DNA of 64,000 nucleotides from Aphelenchoides besseyi (GCA_024699855.1 JAMPIQ010000002.1:12152001-12216000), one strand, 5' to 3'; positions 48,638 to 61,606 are shown, counted from the first letter of the stretch. Numbers and translations are program-made. Notes: generated by a model not told the origin, from the sequence alone.

Positions 48638-51600
48638 TCATGTGTTCGGCAGTTTTGCTCGTTGCCTTTGTGGTGTTCCATAAGATGTATGATCGAAAAT
48701 GAACTTGGAAAGACGACCGTTTTTATTCGCACAAAACTCTCGAAAATCGACCAACATAAAATCCAGATATTGCTCGGTACACCAACTGTAAACACGATAG
48801 TAGCAAACATAGTGCACACGTCGAAGTCTTACCTTTGCCTATAACGTTGACTCAACATGTGATTCCACGCCCAAACATATTTCTTGATGATGACATCGAA
48901 ACGCGCAAACATGCCTCCCGATATATGAACATATTGAACAGTGGGTTCGTTGTCTCCGCTATGAATATTGGAAAGCCGTTCACGGTCTTTGTGAACGGGA
49001 CAAGTCATGAGCATAAAACCGAAAGCATACAAAATTTCTTCCACCATCTCTTTAAACTAAAATTGTTCGTTATTTCAAACAGTTGCATTCGTAAATAACC
49101 ATTTCTTCCGGGATCATGTCTACTTCGAGATCAACGTAAATAGGAGACCTTAAAGGCGAAGACAAGTAGTTGGTTGGCTCAGCAAACGCGTCTTCGGGCA
49201 CCGGAAAGAAATGAAATTTCAGTTTGCCAATTTGACGACCCCATTGCTTGGATACCAAGTCGGAAATCGATTGGCTAACTGCTGATGTCCATTTAATCCA
49301 CATTTCGTAGGCTTTGAAAGGATTGTATGAACGCTCAAAATAAATCTGTAACGAGTTAGATAGCGATAAACAAAATACAGAAACATACTCGACACCATTC
49401 CACGAATTTTGAATTCGGGTTTCGAATTGTAAATGGTGTGTTAGTCAGTTCGAAAAGCACGCTTTTGGATGTGAATCGACAATCTTCGTAGTTGAATTCA
49501 TCACAAAGATCGTTGATTTCGACCAAAAGCCGCGATACACCTTCGAGAGCTCTCAGGTCGTTTTCAACATTTGCCGTGACTATCAAATACAAGTAAAAAC
49601 CGTAATGAAAAACGGTATCATCACTATCGTTGCTGGAAACAACCGATTTGGTTTCGTCAGCTTCGGGTTGATTCGGTACATAGCGAATTCGACCAGATTG
49701 TAACAAAATCGAAGCGTAAGCAATGGCTTCGGTTGATGATGCTCCGCTTGGCAAATGATCACAGAGCCAGGAAATGAAGTCGTAGGAAACAAAGACGGTT
49801 TGCGGCAATTGACTGCCACGTTTTAATGTCGACGAAACAAGTGGATTCTGTCGAAGCACGTCCAACCACGCTTCGACCACTGCATCGTCATCATCATTAC
49901 TCGAACTGTCACTAATCGAAAAAGACGTAGAGCCAACGGATTGTGAAACACTTGAAGGTTTGCGGTTAAACGAATCGCCGTAAATATTTTCAGTTGATTC
50001 CGATTCTTCGGTCGAAATTGTCGGCAACACACCATAAGGTGAGTTATGACATTTGGACGAAAAATTGCTTCGCATTCGATTCACAAACTCGATAAAACGA
50101 ACAAATCGATTTTTGTAGTATTCCGGATCATAAGCGTAATAGACGTCACCACGTCTCTTTCCGAGAATTCTTTCGGAAATAACCGTAGAATCGGGAACTA
50201 ACAGAAATCTAAAGTCAAAAAACTTAAACGCACTGACAGATGTTTTAGTTACCGAGAAGAAAAACATTTCATTTCTTCTTGGAAAATGACCAAATCATTT
50301 CGTCCCTGTATTTCGGCGTCCAATAGACTCCAATTCAAAGTATCCAAATTGTGATGTTTGAATCTAAATACAAACATCATTCTTTCGCATCATTCAATTC
50401 CTCTATCTTACCGTGTGGTACTCGCTGCATATGTCATACTATCCGGAACTTGAAAGCAATAGTTGTAGATACTTCCAGAAGATGGCTTCTTAGTCCCCAA
50501 CTCATTTTTTACGGTGCTTTTTGGACGCAAATGTTGGATCAAAATGTAGTTCGGCATTCCACTACATAACGAAATTCGATCGTAAATGTGATTGAATGAT
50601 AGGAAACATTCCCAGATTATCAATTTGTGAGCATGTTGAGGACATTTATTGCTAAGATAACGGAGCTTAGAAATATGAATGATTAACTTACTGAATGGCT
50701 GAATGAAGTAATTCACGAGGTAATACAACAATCTGATAGCCACGTTGAAGTCGTTGTCGAATGAGTTGTTCGAAAAGCAACGTTTCGTATTCTACCATAG
50801 TTGCACTTTTCGCTGATTCTGGTGGTACCCATTTTTTCATCTCGTTAACATCGATATAAATCACATGTTCCTAAATGCATGTAATTGTATGTGCAATAAA
50901 CTCTTTGTTGTTACCGTGTAATCGTAATCTTTTAAACTTCGTTCATCAGGAAAGAAATCTGTCGTTATAGGTAATAGGCCCGATCGTACTAGGGATTTCC
51001 AATCCATTCCAATTTCCATATCAGGATCCCATTTTTCTTCTCCTGTTGAGCCCCATGCCCAAACGGTCGCTCTTCCCTTTGCACCAAGACCCGTGACTTT
51101 GTTTTCGGTATTTGAATTTTGATAAATTGGAGTACGTGCTGGAGAGCTCAAAACCGACGATGGACGTGTTGGTCGTAACGCTTCCTAAAGCACGAGCTAA
51201 AACAAGCGATCTAGCAGATTTCAACTGACCGGTTCAACCGTCTGCAAAACGTGAAGCGTACTCTTTCCAACAACATAGTGGTGAGCCAATTTGGCACGAC
51301 CTAAACGATCAACAGGAAACACGTGAATCCAACGTCGACGATTTCCTGTGATTCGGATTGCGAATTCTTCGGGACGAAACGGATTGATCAGATTTTGAGC
51401 ATCGTTATTGTCGTCAACAATGGGCGCAATTGAGAGTTGGGTTGTTGAGTGATCTTTTTTCTTTGGATTCGTGCGCATAGTGAAGGCTTTTATTCCGTCA
51501 ACCCGGTCCTCAAAATGATGTTTGAATTGACATAGAATTAACCAATTACTTACAAACTTTTCGAGATAATCTGTATTCTTCGGCGATAATCCAATTGCTT

Positions 51601-53347
51601 TTTGATCGCTGTTTTCGTCGAAGGAAAAGTTACGAAGAGCATTCTCGTCGTAGTCTTCGTATTCATCAGGTTCGCATTTGATGTTTTCTTGAATCGACAA
51701 AGCATTCTGTTTTCCATTCAAAAGAGTCGATGGAAAGGTTACACGTGTTCGAATTTGAAACAAAGCACCGTCTTTTCTTGGCATATGATAATACGAGTAG
51801 TTCATCCAATGTGGAATGAAATAGTTGTCATAAGTGTGTTGATTGTTCTTTTTGAACACAAAAAGTGGAACGGCATGAAGTGGTTGCTCTCCCAAACAAA
51901 CAATATCCAACGATATACCCATATCAATCAAACGTTGTTTAGTCAGGTTCACAATGCTTCGATCCACGTTGAACACTCCGCCGCCCGGAGTTACGACAAT
52001 GATCTGATGTCGACATTAATTGAAATGAACGTTTGTTCAACTACCTGCTGTCCGGTTGTTTCGAAACGGCGATCTGAGTGATAAACAAAAAAACTGTTCA
52101 TAGACATATTAATCAACTCCAAAAAGTTCCCGTCTTGAGCAGTTGAAAGTTCACAAATTTGTTGATTGTCGATCTCCTATAATCTAAGCGAACATTAATG
52201 ATTTATGAGTTGACACATACGGGCAGTAACCTTCGATGATAGTCGTGAATGCTTTGTTGATAGATCTTGTATGTGTTGAAGAGTAAACGAAAATTCGCTA
52301 AAACATGTGTCCAATCTTTGTAGTGTTCATTTTGAATTAGAAGACGATAGAAATCCTACAAATAACGTAGGTTTCAACCATCGATAGAATTTTACTTGAT
52401 AGTATCGATTTTGATTATCGCGATTTGCACGCATTTTCACCATCATCTCTTCGGTTGTAACTTCTGGATTGTAGTACCAGCGCGAAAAAACAACAATCGT
52501 AACGTGGTGTGCACAAGATTGACTAGACCAGCGTTTGAAAAGCTCCGGCAAGAAACCACGATGACACTTCTCAAAGTACAAATCTCCTTGTGGATCAATG
52601 TCCCACATTTCTCGACTGATTTGAATAAAAACCAAAACTTGGGAACTGGACGAACGGAAAACAACTCGGGTGTTATTTGAGACGTACCCACTAAACGCCT
52701 AAATTCATTAGTCTACTATATACAAAAAAACGAAATGACCTACCGGTTCACCAGCTGTCCATATATCGCTCACAGCACATAGAACGCCCAACCAATATTC
52801 CATTTTGCCAACAAAAACACACGAGTCGATTAGACAACTCCGAAAATGCCACATATCTAAGAACACGAAAATGACGATTACACGTACAGAGACGATTGAT
52901 TACCTGCACGACTCAAGTAGTATTCTTTGAACGTCAGTTCGATACTATCCAATTCGATCTGCAGTGACTTTAACGAACAGATTTTCGTGAACTTACCATT
53001 TTCTTGTCAATCTTTCGGACTTCAACTTCGCTACGGGTGGGAAATTTGTCTTTACGATTCTGGAAAACACGGAAACCAACGATGATACATCCATCTTTTG
53101 CTCGAGTCGTATCGTCGGATAGCGGTTTTTTGTACTGCACGAAAACATAATCTTTTGTTCCAATGACTCTAATTTGCAAGCAGTCATCATACTCCAGTGT
53201 TGGTATTTGTCGAGTATTCTAAAAATGACATCAAACAGGAACTTCTGATCTACGGCATACGACAATAACACCATCTTCCTGTCGATGCATGAGCGTCATT
53301 CTTGTCCAACCACCACCGGCTAAAAGTCGATTTTCCTTGGTGTCCAT
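48638..53347 (-). CDS. DEPDC5: DEPDC5/IML1, GATOR1 complex subunit
   Basis: GATOR1 is the GTPase-activating complex for RagA/B that inhibits TORC1 at the lysosome. The protein of about 1300 residues is assembled from many exons. The N-terminal part includes [75 protein letters not shown] and VVFSRWYY. Then come [49 protein letters not shown] and PHWMNYSYY. The DEP domain is [34 protein letters not shown]. The C-terminal region ends in [18 protein letters not shown]...KLPNT stop. Start ATG 53345-53347 (MDTKENRLL). The first ~110 residues are more diverged than the rest. The gene is divergent from the MLK gene, 357 nt apart. Confidence 0.9.
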
Positions 53348-53704
53348 AGAGTAATGGGATCAAATAGAATACCCTAAAGAACTCTAAAAACGTTCACTGT
53401 ACTTCATTTCAGTTTTTAAAGAATACACAGGAGTTGGGCAAATCCATTTCGGTTATTCAACGACCACACATGTCGACTAAAGTTGTCGACACAAACTGTC
53501 ACCGATCAACATACGATCGTTTAGCAATCGATTGGATTACTTCGTGGTCGTCAAGCCGTCATTGATTTTGCTTATGGTCCGCATTGGCCGAAATTATGAG
53601 TAATTTGTTTGAATGAGCATCACAATCCGGTTGGTCGATAGAAAGTAAAACTGGCAATTACTTCGTTTGTTCCATGATACTTGCTCCGCAGAACAAACCG
53701 CCTA
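53348..53704. promoter_or_regulatory. Compact divergent promoter between DEPDC5 and MLK genes
   Basis: Only 357 bases separate the two start codons. The minus-strand side has tttttag and ctttag acceptor-like tracts within about 50 nt of the DEPDC5 start. No coding frame of note. Confidence 0.45.
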
Positions 53705-56700
53705 ATGAGTCCGCACGGTCGGCATTCGAGCCGCTCCAAACAAGTGAGTTTATGTAGACATTTGCGCAACAATCCGGTTAGTTTCCGATGTTTATCAGGG
53801 GGATTTGATCGAATCGCAGTCGAGTAGTCCGGTGATCGTTGCTCCACGACAATCGTCCGGTGGTCAAGCGGCCACGGTTCCGGGTGTCGTGATGCGACGG
53901 CGAATTACATCGAGCAGCGAAGATGGAAACACACAGAATGTTGATGAAAAAACTCCGGAACCACCAACACCGAAACCGCGTATCGGCAAAGCGTTCTACG
54001 ATTATCAAGCCAAAGAAGACGATGAACTTTCCTTCAAACGTGGAACAGTTGTAGAGATTTTGGATAAAAAATGGTAAGTTTTCTATTCTTCTTTTTCTTT
54101 GTTGACATTCAGCTTTCAGTGAGGAACGTGGTTGGCTTCATGGCAAAATCAATGGAGTCGAGGGAATGGTACCCGAGAACTACGTTCATCTCGTCGGCCG
54201 TGAACCGACCGAAATCAAAAATTCGGAATTCCGATGGTTCAAAAACGAGCAAGTGGGTAATGGAGGATCAAGTCGTGTCTACAAAGGTAGATGGAATGGA
54301 CGTGAAGTAGCACTAAAAGTCATGAAATGCTCGGAAAGTGGCAAAGATCAAGCGGCAATAATTGAAGGTAAATGATCGATTTTCAGTTTAAATTCTTTGG
54401 TTGTCGTTTAGCACTCAGACGTGAAGCTCTGATTTACGCCCGTTTGAATCACAAAAACATCGTTCGCTTTCATGGCATCTGTTACGAAGAACCCGCTTGT
54501 TTGTTGTTGGAGTTGTGCAAAGGACAAACGTTGTTCAGTTTGTATCGTCGTTTATTGTACTCGGTTCCCAGTATCGTCGTCCATTGGGCGATGCAAATTG
54601 CTCGTGGAATGGAACACTTGCACGAAAGTGATACCGCACTAATTCACGCCGATTTGAAAGCCGACAACGGTAATTGGTTAACATTGAACTTTATGTCATT
54701 TGAGAAGTTTAGTTCTAATCAAAGAAGAGCCCTGTCTTTGTGATCACGATGATCAAAATCCGCGCCCGTTAACTCCTAGCAATTACAATAGTGATGGGAA
54801 ATGTTTTGCGTGCCACAAGACAGCGTTAAATCGTTTGACTTTGAAACTGACAGATTTCGGCCTCTCGCGAATGGAAACATCCGAACAGTCGGGGAAATTT
54901 GAGGGATCCGTTCCGTGGATGGCGCCCGAACTGATCGTCAAAGGATATCATTCGAAGAAAACGGATGTGTGGAGTTTTGGCATACTGATTTGGGAGCTTG
55001 TGACCAATCGTATTCCCCATCAGGAACTGGGAGCTGTGACTATTGCAGCGATTGGCTCGGAGAAAATCACACCCAAGATTCCGGACGACTGTCCCAAATA
55101 TCTGTCGAATATCATGCGCTGTTGTTGGAATTTGGAACCAACTGATCGTCCCGATTTCAAGCAAATCATTAAAATGCTCGATCATGCACAAAAGGAAGTC
55201 AGCGATGTCAAGCAAACGAACAACCGAGAAAGTTTGAGAGGAATTCATAAACCCGTGGAAGAAATCAATCATTTGAAACAATTGATCGAACACAAGTCAA
55301 TTGAGTAGGTTTCCAAACGAGCAAACGGTTTTCTTATGTCGTATTTCAGTACGTCGGTTTACGCCTGCTATCAACCAGCACTTTTGCCGCCTCCCAGTTC
55401 CGGAGTTAAGGAAAGACATATAAAGCAAAAACTAACAAAGGACAGTATTAGTGGTCCGACAGGTAGATAGAACAATTCGAACTAACTTTGTCATTATAAT
55501 GTTCAGATTTTGAACATCGAATGACTGTACGGCTTGCCGACAAAGCACAAAGCCCCTCTGCTGCACGCAATTTGATGCATAACCTGCTCGTTGAATGTGA
55601 GTTTTCGTGTTTATTTTCTATAAGTCCTTTCATTTGTTTCATTAAATGGCTTTCTTTAATCGTCCGTAACTTTGTCAGTTTGTTTGTTTCGTTATATGAG
55701 TAATGTTGTTAGTGTGGTCAAAATTGATTTACAGATCCAAAAAACGAGTCAGCACGCCAACATTCTCGTGCAGGGCAAAGCAACTCCGATGGTGTGCAAA
55801 CGGTTGCCAATTCGGACGATTCGCAGAACTCAACATTGCCACGCAATTACAAGCATTCTACGAATGGATTGCCTTGTGATTGCAATAAGTCAAATGGCAT
55901 GGCGCTCAATGATTTCTTTCCGCTCAACGATTCGAATGAAAGTGACGGTGCTTCTCATCTGAAACCAATGCGCTTCGGTTCAACACCAAAAGCCTTCAAA
56001 AGTAATCCCGAACTGTCAGCTCTATTCTCATCGCCATCTCCGTTGGAACGATCGAATGCGTGTCGTAAGCGTAACATTGAACATGTACATCCATCGAAAA
56101 CGGAACCAGCAAACTTGGACGATTGTACAATTGAATGCACGACTGAATTTCCTAAAGGTTTGAATTGTGCAGTTTTTTGTGCGTGTTCTTGAAATTTCAA
56201 TTAATTTGCTAAGTTCTTTCTTAACGTCTGTTTCTCGATTATCGTATGTTTCAATGTTTGTGAACGTACGGTTAATAGCTCAATCCTTACATCTGACTAA
56301 TAGTTGAATGAAGTTGCCGTGGAATAACTAAACTGCTTGTTCCACAAGTCAATCGTTTGTATTTAGTCACCGATCATCTACGTTTTCGATCCGGAACCAA
56401 CGATGCAGCGAGTTTGAGCGGTCGAAGCAGCGGACGCAAAAAGAAAAGTTCGAGCACATTTTACGTGAGTGATGAAGGAGTTCCAGCGGTTTCTATTAAC
56501 GTTCAGGTTTATTATTGGTTTATGTTAATTGTTTATAAAGCTTACAATTTAAGGATATATCTCCTAGCAAAGCAAACAAAGGATTTATGCCTGCATTGGT
56601 GGATAAACTGAAGCGTCTGAAACCGTCACGCTCCCAAAACAATTCAGATACCGGATCTGATTCAGCACTTGTCTGCGATCGCCCTCAATTGCCGGTATGC

Positions 56701-58034
56701 ATTCATCCCAATCACAACAAAAACCTCTCGCTGAAGCACTCACATTTATGCGGACTCACGGACAACATACACTATCCGCAGAAATCTCTGAGCCCTCGAC
56801 CGGAAATACGCGTTGATCTGTAAATTGATTTCCGAGTATTTGAATTAAGAAAACAATTTCAGAGCTCAATCGCCCGGTTCCAATAGTGGAACAAGGTATA
56901 AAAGAAATATCAATAAAATTATTGACGTTGTGATTTCAGATCTTATTTGAAAGCTGCAGATGATCCACTACGACGTAGACATGCCACGAGCACGTTGCCC
57001 GGTAATGTTCAACAAACCGGCGGACGATCGGTCTCCTCGCAAGTTGTTGCTCAACGTCGTCAACGAAACGAAAGTCGTAACTCGGAAAACGAAAACTCGT
57101 TCGATCATCCGTCAAGTACGAACCGTTTTCATTACTTGAATGAACAAACGTTTACAGGTGAAAGTGACATTCAAACTCTTAGCGAACCACTTATTTCGCC
57201 AATATCGCAATCGCAACACGATCTTCGCAGTTATGAATTCGAACAAACCGACTCCATGCATCCACGTTCCCGTTCGTCCGATGAAACTCAGGAACAAATT
57301 GCGTATCCGAAGGGACGTCAAACACTTCCAATAACGAGAGAAGACAATTGGGCACCAGCCGCAAACAAAACATACGTTCCAATGAACGACTCCATTTATG
57401 GTCGTAACTATCAGCCTCCGAAGATTGAGAGTGAAAAGTCGACAGTTCGACAGCCAATTCTCAATCGTCCTATTCCTCGTCCTCGCACCGAATCCGAGCA
57501 CACAGCTAGCAATATTCATTCGTACGAAAATATTACTCCTCGTTTTATGACCAATCGACCGATCCCACCGGCACATATGCGAAATTATTCCGAAAATTCA
57601 TTTAATCATCCTGGTCATACTCATCATAAAAAGAAGGTTGGTTGTGAATTCAATTCATCGAAATACTTCTGTTTGTAGTCGGTCTTGGAACAGCCCGTCG
57701 TTCCTCACAAGTCGTCTGAACAACGTTACGAACAAGCATCAAAGCGAAACGTGCTAAGTCCAACGATTACAGCGGTCGATATTGGCGAATGGAAAATCGA
57801 CGCCAAGTCCTTTGATCCAATAATAAATCCCACGTAAGTCGAATAAAAAGCCTTTAGTCGGACTATTCTCATTGTAGTTACAAACGTCATTCTCGTGAAA
57901 CTAATCTGACACCGCCTTCTCAACCGGCTCCACTACCGCCGTCATCATCGGCTCCTTCTGTAAGATCGGTTCCACGATCGATACCAATCAGTCCTGCCCA
58001 ATTCTCGAAGTATCGTTCCAAACCGTCGGAGTAA
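53705..58034 (+). CDS. Mixed-lineage kinase (SH3 plus MLK-type kinase domain, MAP3K)
   Basis: A JNK/p38-pathway MAP3K. Exon 1 (MSPHGRHSSRSKQ) joins in phase to a Ser-rich leader. The SH3 domain is GKAFYDYQAKEDDELSFKRGTVVEILDKK...GWLHGKINGVEGMVPENYVHLV. The kinase has a Gly loop VGNGGSSRVYKG, VAIK-type Lys in EVALKVMK, and LNHKNIVRFHG. The catalytic loop is IHADLKADN, where the Arg of HRD is Ala. After it comes an insert with CLC and CFAC, then LTDFGLSR, WMAPELI, DVWSFGILIWEL and RCCWNLEPTDRPDF. The leucine zipper expected after MLK kinase domains is at best short (INHLKQLIEHKS). A long Ser/Pro/Arg-rich tail follows, with PXXP-like runs (NRPIPRPR; APLPPSSSAP). The Cdc42-binding CRIB motif was not found by eye. 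TAA at 58032-58034. Confidence 0.88.
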
Positions 58035-58865
58035 TTGAACGAATTAAAAATTTGGTATTCTTCATTCATTTCTATTCAAAAAAAAGCATATTTCTTCATA
58101 CTGATTCATGGATATCAAACACACTCGTAATCTCTATTCTGAGAACAATCTCTTAAATTTTTTTGGTAGCAAACTTGTGAATTTGAATTGAATTACAAGT
58201 TTACTGATCTTTTGTGCTCAATTAGCAACGAATCTTCTCTTTTCTTTACGTGTTCACTCATCACAAACGCGTATCATTCGGTCGAAATTACCCATTAGTG
58301 CAATCAGTCCTTCAGTTATGAAGATTATTTTGTTTTGGAGCAACATAATTTGAACATATTTATTGCATAGCCATTTCTTGTCGGTTTTAAATTGATGCAG
58401 ATATGAAACCTTTCTTTGGAGAATCCAAACTTCCGGTTCATACATCACGGTGTACGTTTTTGCTCTTACTCTAAGCTTTTGGCTTTAAAACAACAATCCA
58501 ATTCACTTTTAACCTTATTCTTATGATGCTTTCAATTTCGCAAGACACCCTGTTATCATTTTAATTTATACTTTGACAATAAAATTGTAGATCAAATGTA
58601 ACAATAAGTGCAAATTGTGCAGAAGACACGACAACCTTGAGATACGGTTCTAAGATTCCGTTGATCAAAACGAAGATATGGAAAGAAGCAACACCTCGAA
58701 AGTGAGCGTCCGTTTAACCAATTCGTTTGGTTTAGTCGTGAGGTACCCGCTCGTCTTTACAGTCATAACCTGTTCCCGCGTTTCGCTGTTTTCGTCTTCC
58801 CGATTCAGTGAGCGAACGTGCTTTTCTTTTCCACTGCAAAATGCTCTGATTTCTTACTCGTAAAA
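58035..58865. other. Intergenic region
   Basis: About 830 bases between two plus-strand kinase genes. An ATG frame at 58678-58863 is not in frame with the downstream receptor kinase and has no clear domain. The region probably holds the promoter or undetected 5' exons of the receptor kinase. Confidence 0.35.
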
Positions 58866-60362
58866 ATGAAATCCGAAGATGATCCGACGTGCAAATGCGC
58901 GGAGTCGTACATGACTCCCTGGACCACAGTAACGGCTATGTTTTTATTGTATTTAATAGCACTCTTATGGTTTTGTCGTCGTAAGTTCGATTGCAAGTCG
59001 TCTTGCTCAATGGATTTAGTTGGTGTTTAGATGGCAAGAAAATCTGCTTACCAGATCCTGATTCGATTTATCCGTATAAACGACGATTGAAATACTTGAA
59101 ACGAGGTGCTTGTGAATACGCAAAATTTTTATCGTTTTTTCAGTTCTTGATCACTTGCTAGTCGATGATATGTTCATCGAACTTACGGACAGTAAACTCG
59201 GTCAAGGAGCTGTGGGCTTCGTATTCAAAGGCTACGTATTCCCGAAAACTCAAACTCGTTTCAAACAAAAAACTTTTGCTGCCGTAAAAGTAAGTTTTAA
59301 GCTCAGTTGAGATTATGTTCAAAAATGTAGATGAGTTATCCGATGCCTCAGAAATCCATGGGTCTTCTGGAAGAGGCCGCTCGAATGGCTCGACTAAATC
59401 ATCCGAACATCGTTCGTTTGATTGCCGTCAGTAAACTGTCTTTTACCGCTTTTCGTCCGATGTTTGCAATGGAATGGCTACCTGGAGGTTCGTTGGCCGA
59501 GTTCTTTCGAGATGAAATTCGCGTATGTTTTTCGAGATAATTACCATACATTATGTTATCGATTTAGCGAAAAGATGAACGAGATCGAGAGAGAGTTTAT
59601 GTTCGTGATATCGTTCACATTTTGCGACAAGTTGGCGAAGCTCTCAAGTACATTCATGAGAGTAAAGATCAGGAAGGAAATGAGTTCACTCACGGTGATG
59701 TTGCCGCAAGAAACGTGCTACTGAATCAACGCAATTTAAACAAGTTGGATGAGTGTTTACGATAGAAATAACAGATGATCATTCAGTTGTGTAGCTAAAC
59801 TTGGCGACTTTGGACTTCCGATTGATTTCGGTCCACGACTTCCGATTCCATGGCTGCCACCAGAAATTTGTTGCTCGTTGGATCGATCGAATCCTATTCA
59901 TCGACCAGAAAGTGATGTGTGGTAAGTATCACCAGTTAACAGAATGACTAGCAACTTTTAAGGATGTTTGGAGTATTAGCGTGGGAATGCGCTACACTCG
60001 GAGCTGAACCTCACTATCAACGAACTTTTGATGAGATTCAACAATGTTTTCAGTTAGCAGATCGAGGCTTAACTTGTCCACCATTATGTCCGCCCGAATA
60101 GTCAGTTAAAACTTGTTTTTTTGGTCTTTAGTCAAGTGGCTTTAGTTGGCTTTTGCTAATGGATTGCTTATCCGAACAACATCGACGTCCACGTTTTGCC
60201 GGTCTTACGGATTCGCCAACTTCGGCCATTTATCGCCTTCAAACATTGGAAAGTCAATTCCAACACTCTGGTCAGCAGTTTCATATGGTTCTGAATGTTT
60301 CGAATTGTACCTGTGCTCAGCACCGTTGCAATGTGCCATTACCGCAATTCACGATCAGGTAG
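58866..60362 (+). CDS. Receptor tyrosine-kinase-like protein with minimal ectodomain (KIN-15/16-like), probably catalytically altered
   Basis: MKSEDDPTCKCAESYMTPW precedes one transmembrane helix (TTVTAMFLLYLIALLWFCR), so the predicted ectodomain is under 20 residues unless a 5' exon is missing. The kinase domain has a Gly loop LGQGAVGFVFKG, the Lys of FAAVKM, helix C LLEEAARMARLNHPNIVRLIAV, hinge AMEWLPGGSL, catalytic loop HGDVAARNVLL and DFG in LGDFGLP. PWLPPE replaces PxxWxxPE, and DVWMFGVLAWE follows. The AARN motif is tyrosine-kinase type. HRD is HGD, and the activation segment is very short with no Tyr between DFG and PPE. The tail contains Cys (NCTCAQHRC). Nematode KIN-15/16/OLD families have similarly small ectodomains. 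TAG ends at 60362. Confidence 0.72.
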
Positions 60363-60427
60363 CTACGTTAATTCGACTGTCAGTACTATAATTACACGTG
60401 TACATTTATTGAAAACCATATTTCTGG

Positions 60428-61606
60428 TTAAGCTCGAGCAATTAAAAACTTTCCGCTGAGTTGACTGTTTTTAAAATCAATTGGTTTGTATTTGAAATAA
60501 TAGTAGAGAGCGGTGACACTGGTCAGAATCACACCAATTATGTTGGTCCAAGTGGGATAAAGATCGTAGAACAGGTAAATAGATAAACCGTAGGCGATGA
60601 ACAACTGAAACAAACTCTTGCAATCACCTTCGTAAATAACTCACTTGAATTCCGCCGGCCAAAATGTTCATAATCGACGTGTGCACAGCACCAGCTTGGG
60701 AAACACAGTAAAACAAGGCAGCGTGGAAAAGCGAGCCAATTACGATTAGAGTGCAGAAGCACGAAGCAAACAACCATGTGGTACTTGTAACCAAATACAT
60801 GAATGAGTCTCGTATCTCATCCTAAACAAAACTTTTGAACTCGTATTTCGATTTCCAATCACTTGAATAAGATCGGCTACGAGAAACAAGCAAAGACAAT
60901 TGAACGAATTCAAGTAGATCAGTTCGATGGTTGACGAATACTGTTCGTGTAGACGTTCGATATGAATCAAAGTTAATGCGTGCAACACCAAAGTCAATTG
61001 TGCGTAATTCCAAGACCACAAATCAATACTCCATTCGTAAATAGCTTAAATCTATCATCGAACAATCTTGTTTACGTAGCTTACAGGAAAATGCAGAACC
61101 CACACAAATTGCTCCAATAATCATGACATCGTTCCGATGAAAACGTTGCTTCTTGTGCCAATAAGTCAAGATTGCAATAATCGTCAATGGAGCGAAACGT
61201 TGAACAAAGGGAAAAATTGGCATCGTTGATCCATCCAAGCAATTTAAACTCAAATACGAAGAAATTGTGTAAAACAACGACGGAGTGATCAAGTCACGAC
61301 CTCGTTGAAATGTGTAAGCCGGTACTTTGATTATGTTGAAAAGTCTGAAATGTTGTTCAGCATCAACTGGACGAACATCTCGTTTACCGAGCAGTTTCAA
61401 TCGTGAACAATGTCAGTGCCATTTGAATCATCAAGATAACAATCGGATAGTCGAAAAAGAACTTGGTTGTCAATATTCGTGTGAATAGCGAGTTTACAGT
61501 CGAAATTAATCCGAACGCTACCATACTAAATAACCAGCATTGAATGGAACGCTCTGTGCGCAACAAACCTGCGAAATATTGAGCTTCGAAAGTATTCGGT
61601 TAGCAT
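60428..61606 (-). CDS. SLC35-family nucleotide-sugar transporter with an apparent 1-nt frameshift
   Basis: Golgi/ER antiporter type, about ten hydrophobic segments. Exon 1 (MLTEYFRSSIFR) joins via a 43-nt intron to SMVAFGLISTVNSLFTRILTTKFFFDYPIVILMIQMALTLFT. Then come RLFNIIKVPAYTF, MPIFPFVQRFAPLTIIAILTYWHKKQRF, VMIIGAICVGSAFS, IDLWSWNYAQLTLVLHALT, TTWLFASCFCTLIVIG, GAVHTSIMNILAGGIQ, LFIAYGLSIYLFYDLYPTWTNIIGVILTSVTALYYYFKYK. The overall order fits SLC35D-type UDP-sugar carriers. Between QMALTLFT and LKLLGKRD, near 61400, the frame must shift by one base. The upstream frame stops at 61384; no intron fits. Either a sequencing error or a broken gene. Family fairly sure; substrate unknown. Confidence 0.75.

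Noticed and set aside
51602..52081. 159-codon plus-strand open frame
   Set aside because: Antisense to well-conserved DEPDC5 exons including the [13 protein letters not shown] block.
54826..55293. 155-codon minus-strand open frame
   Set aside because: It lies antisense to the conserved MLK kinase exon (DFG to subdomain XI), so it is a shadow of constrained coding sequence.
57112..57576. 154-codon minus-strand open frame
   Set aside because: Antisense to the long MLK tail exon; Cys/Trp/Arg-rich composition typical of a shadow frame.
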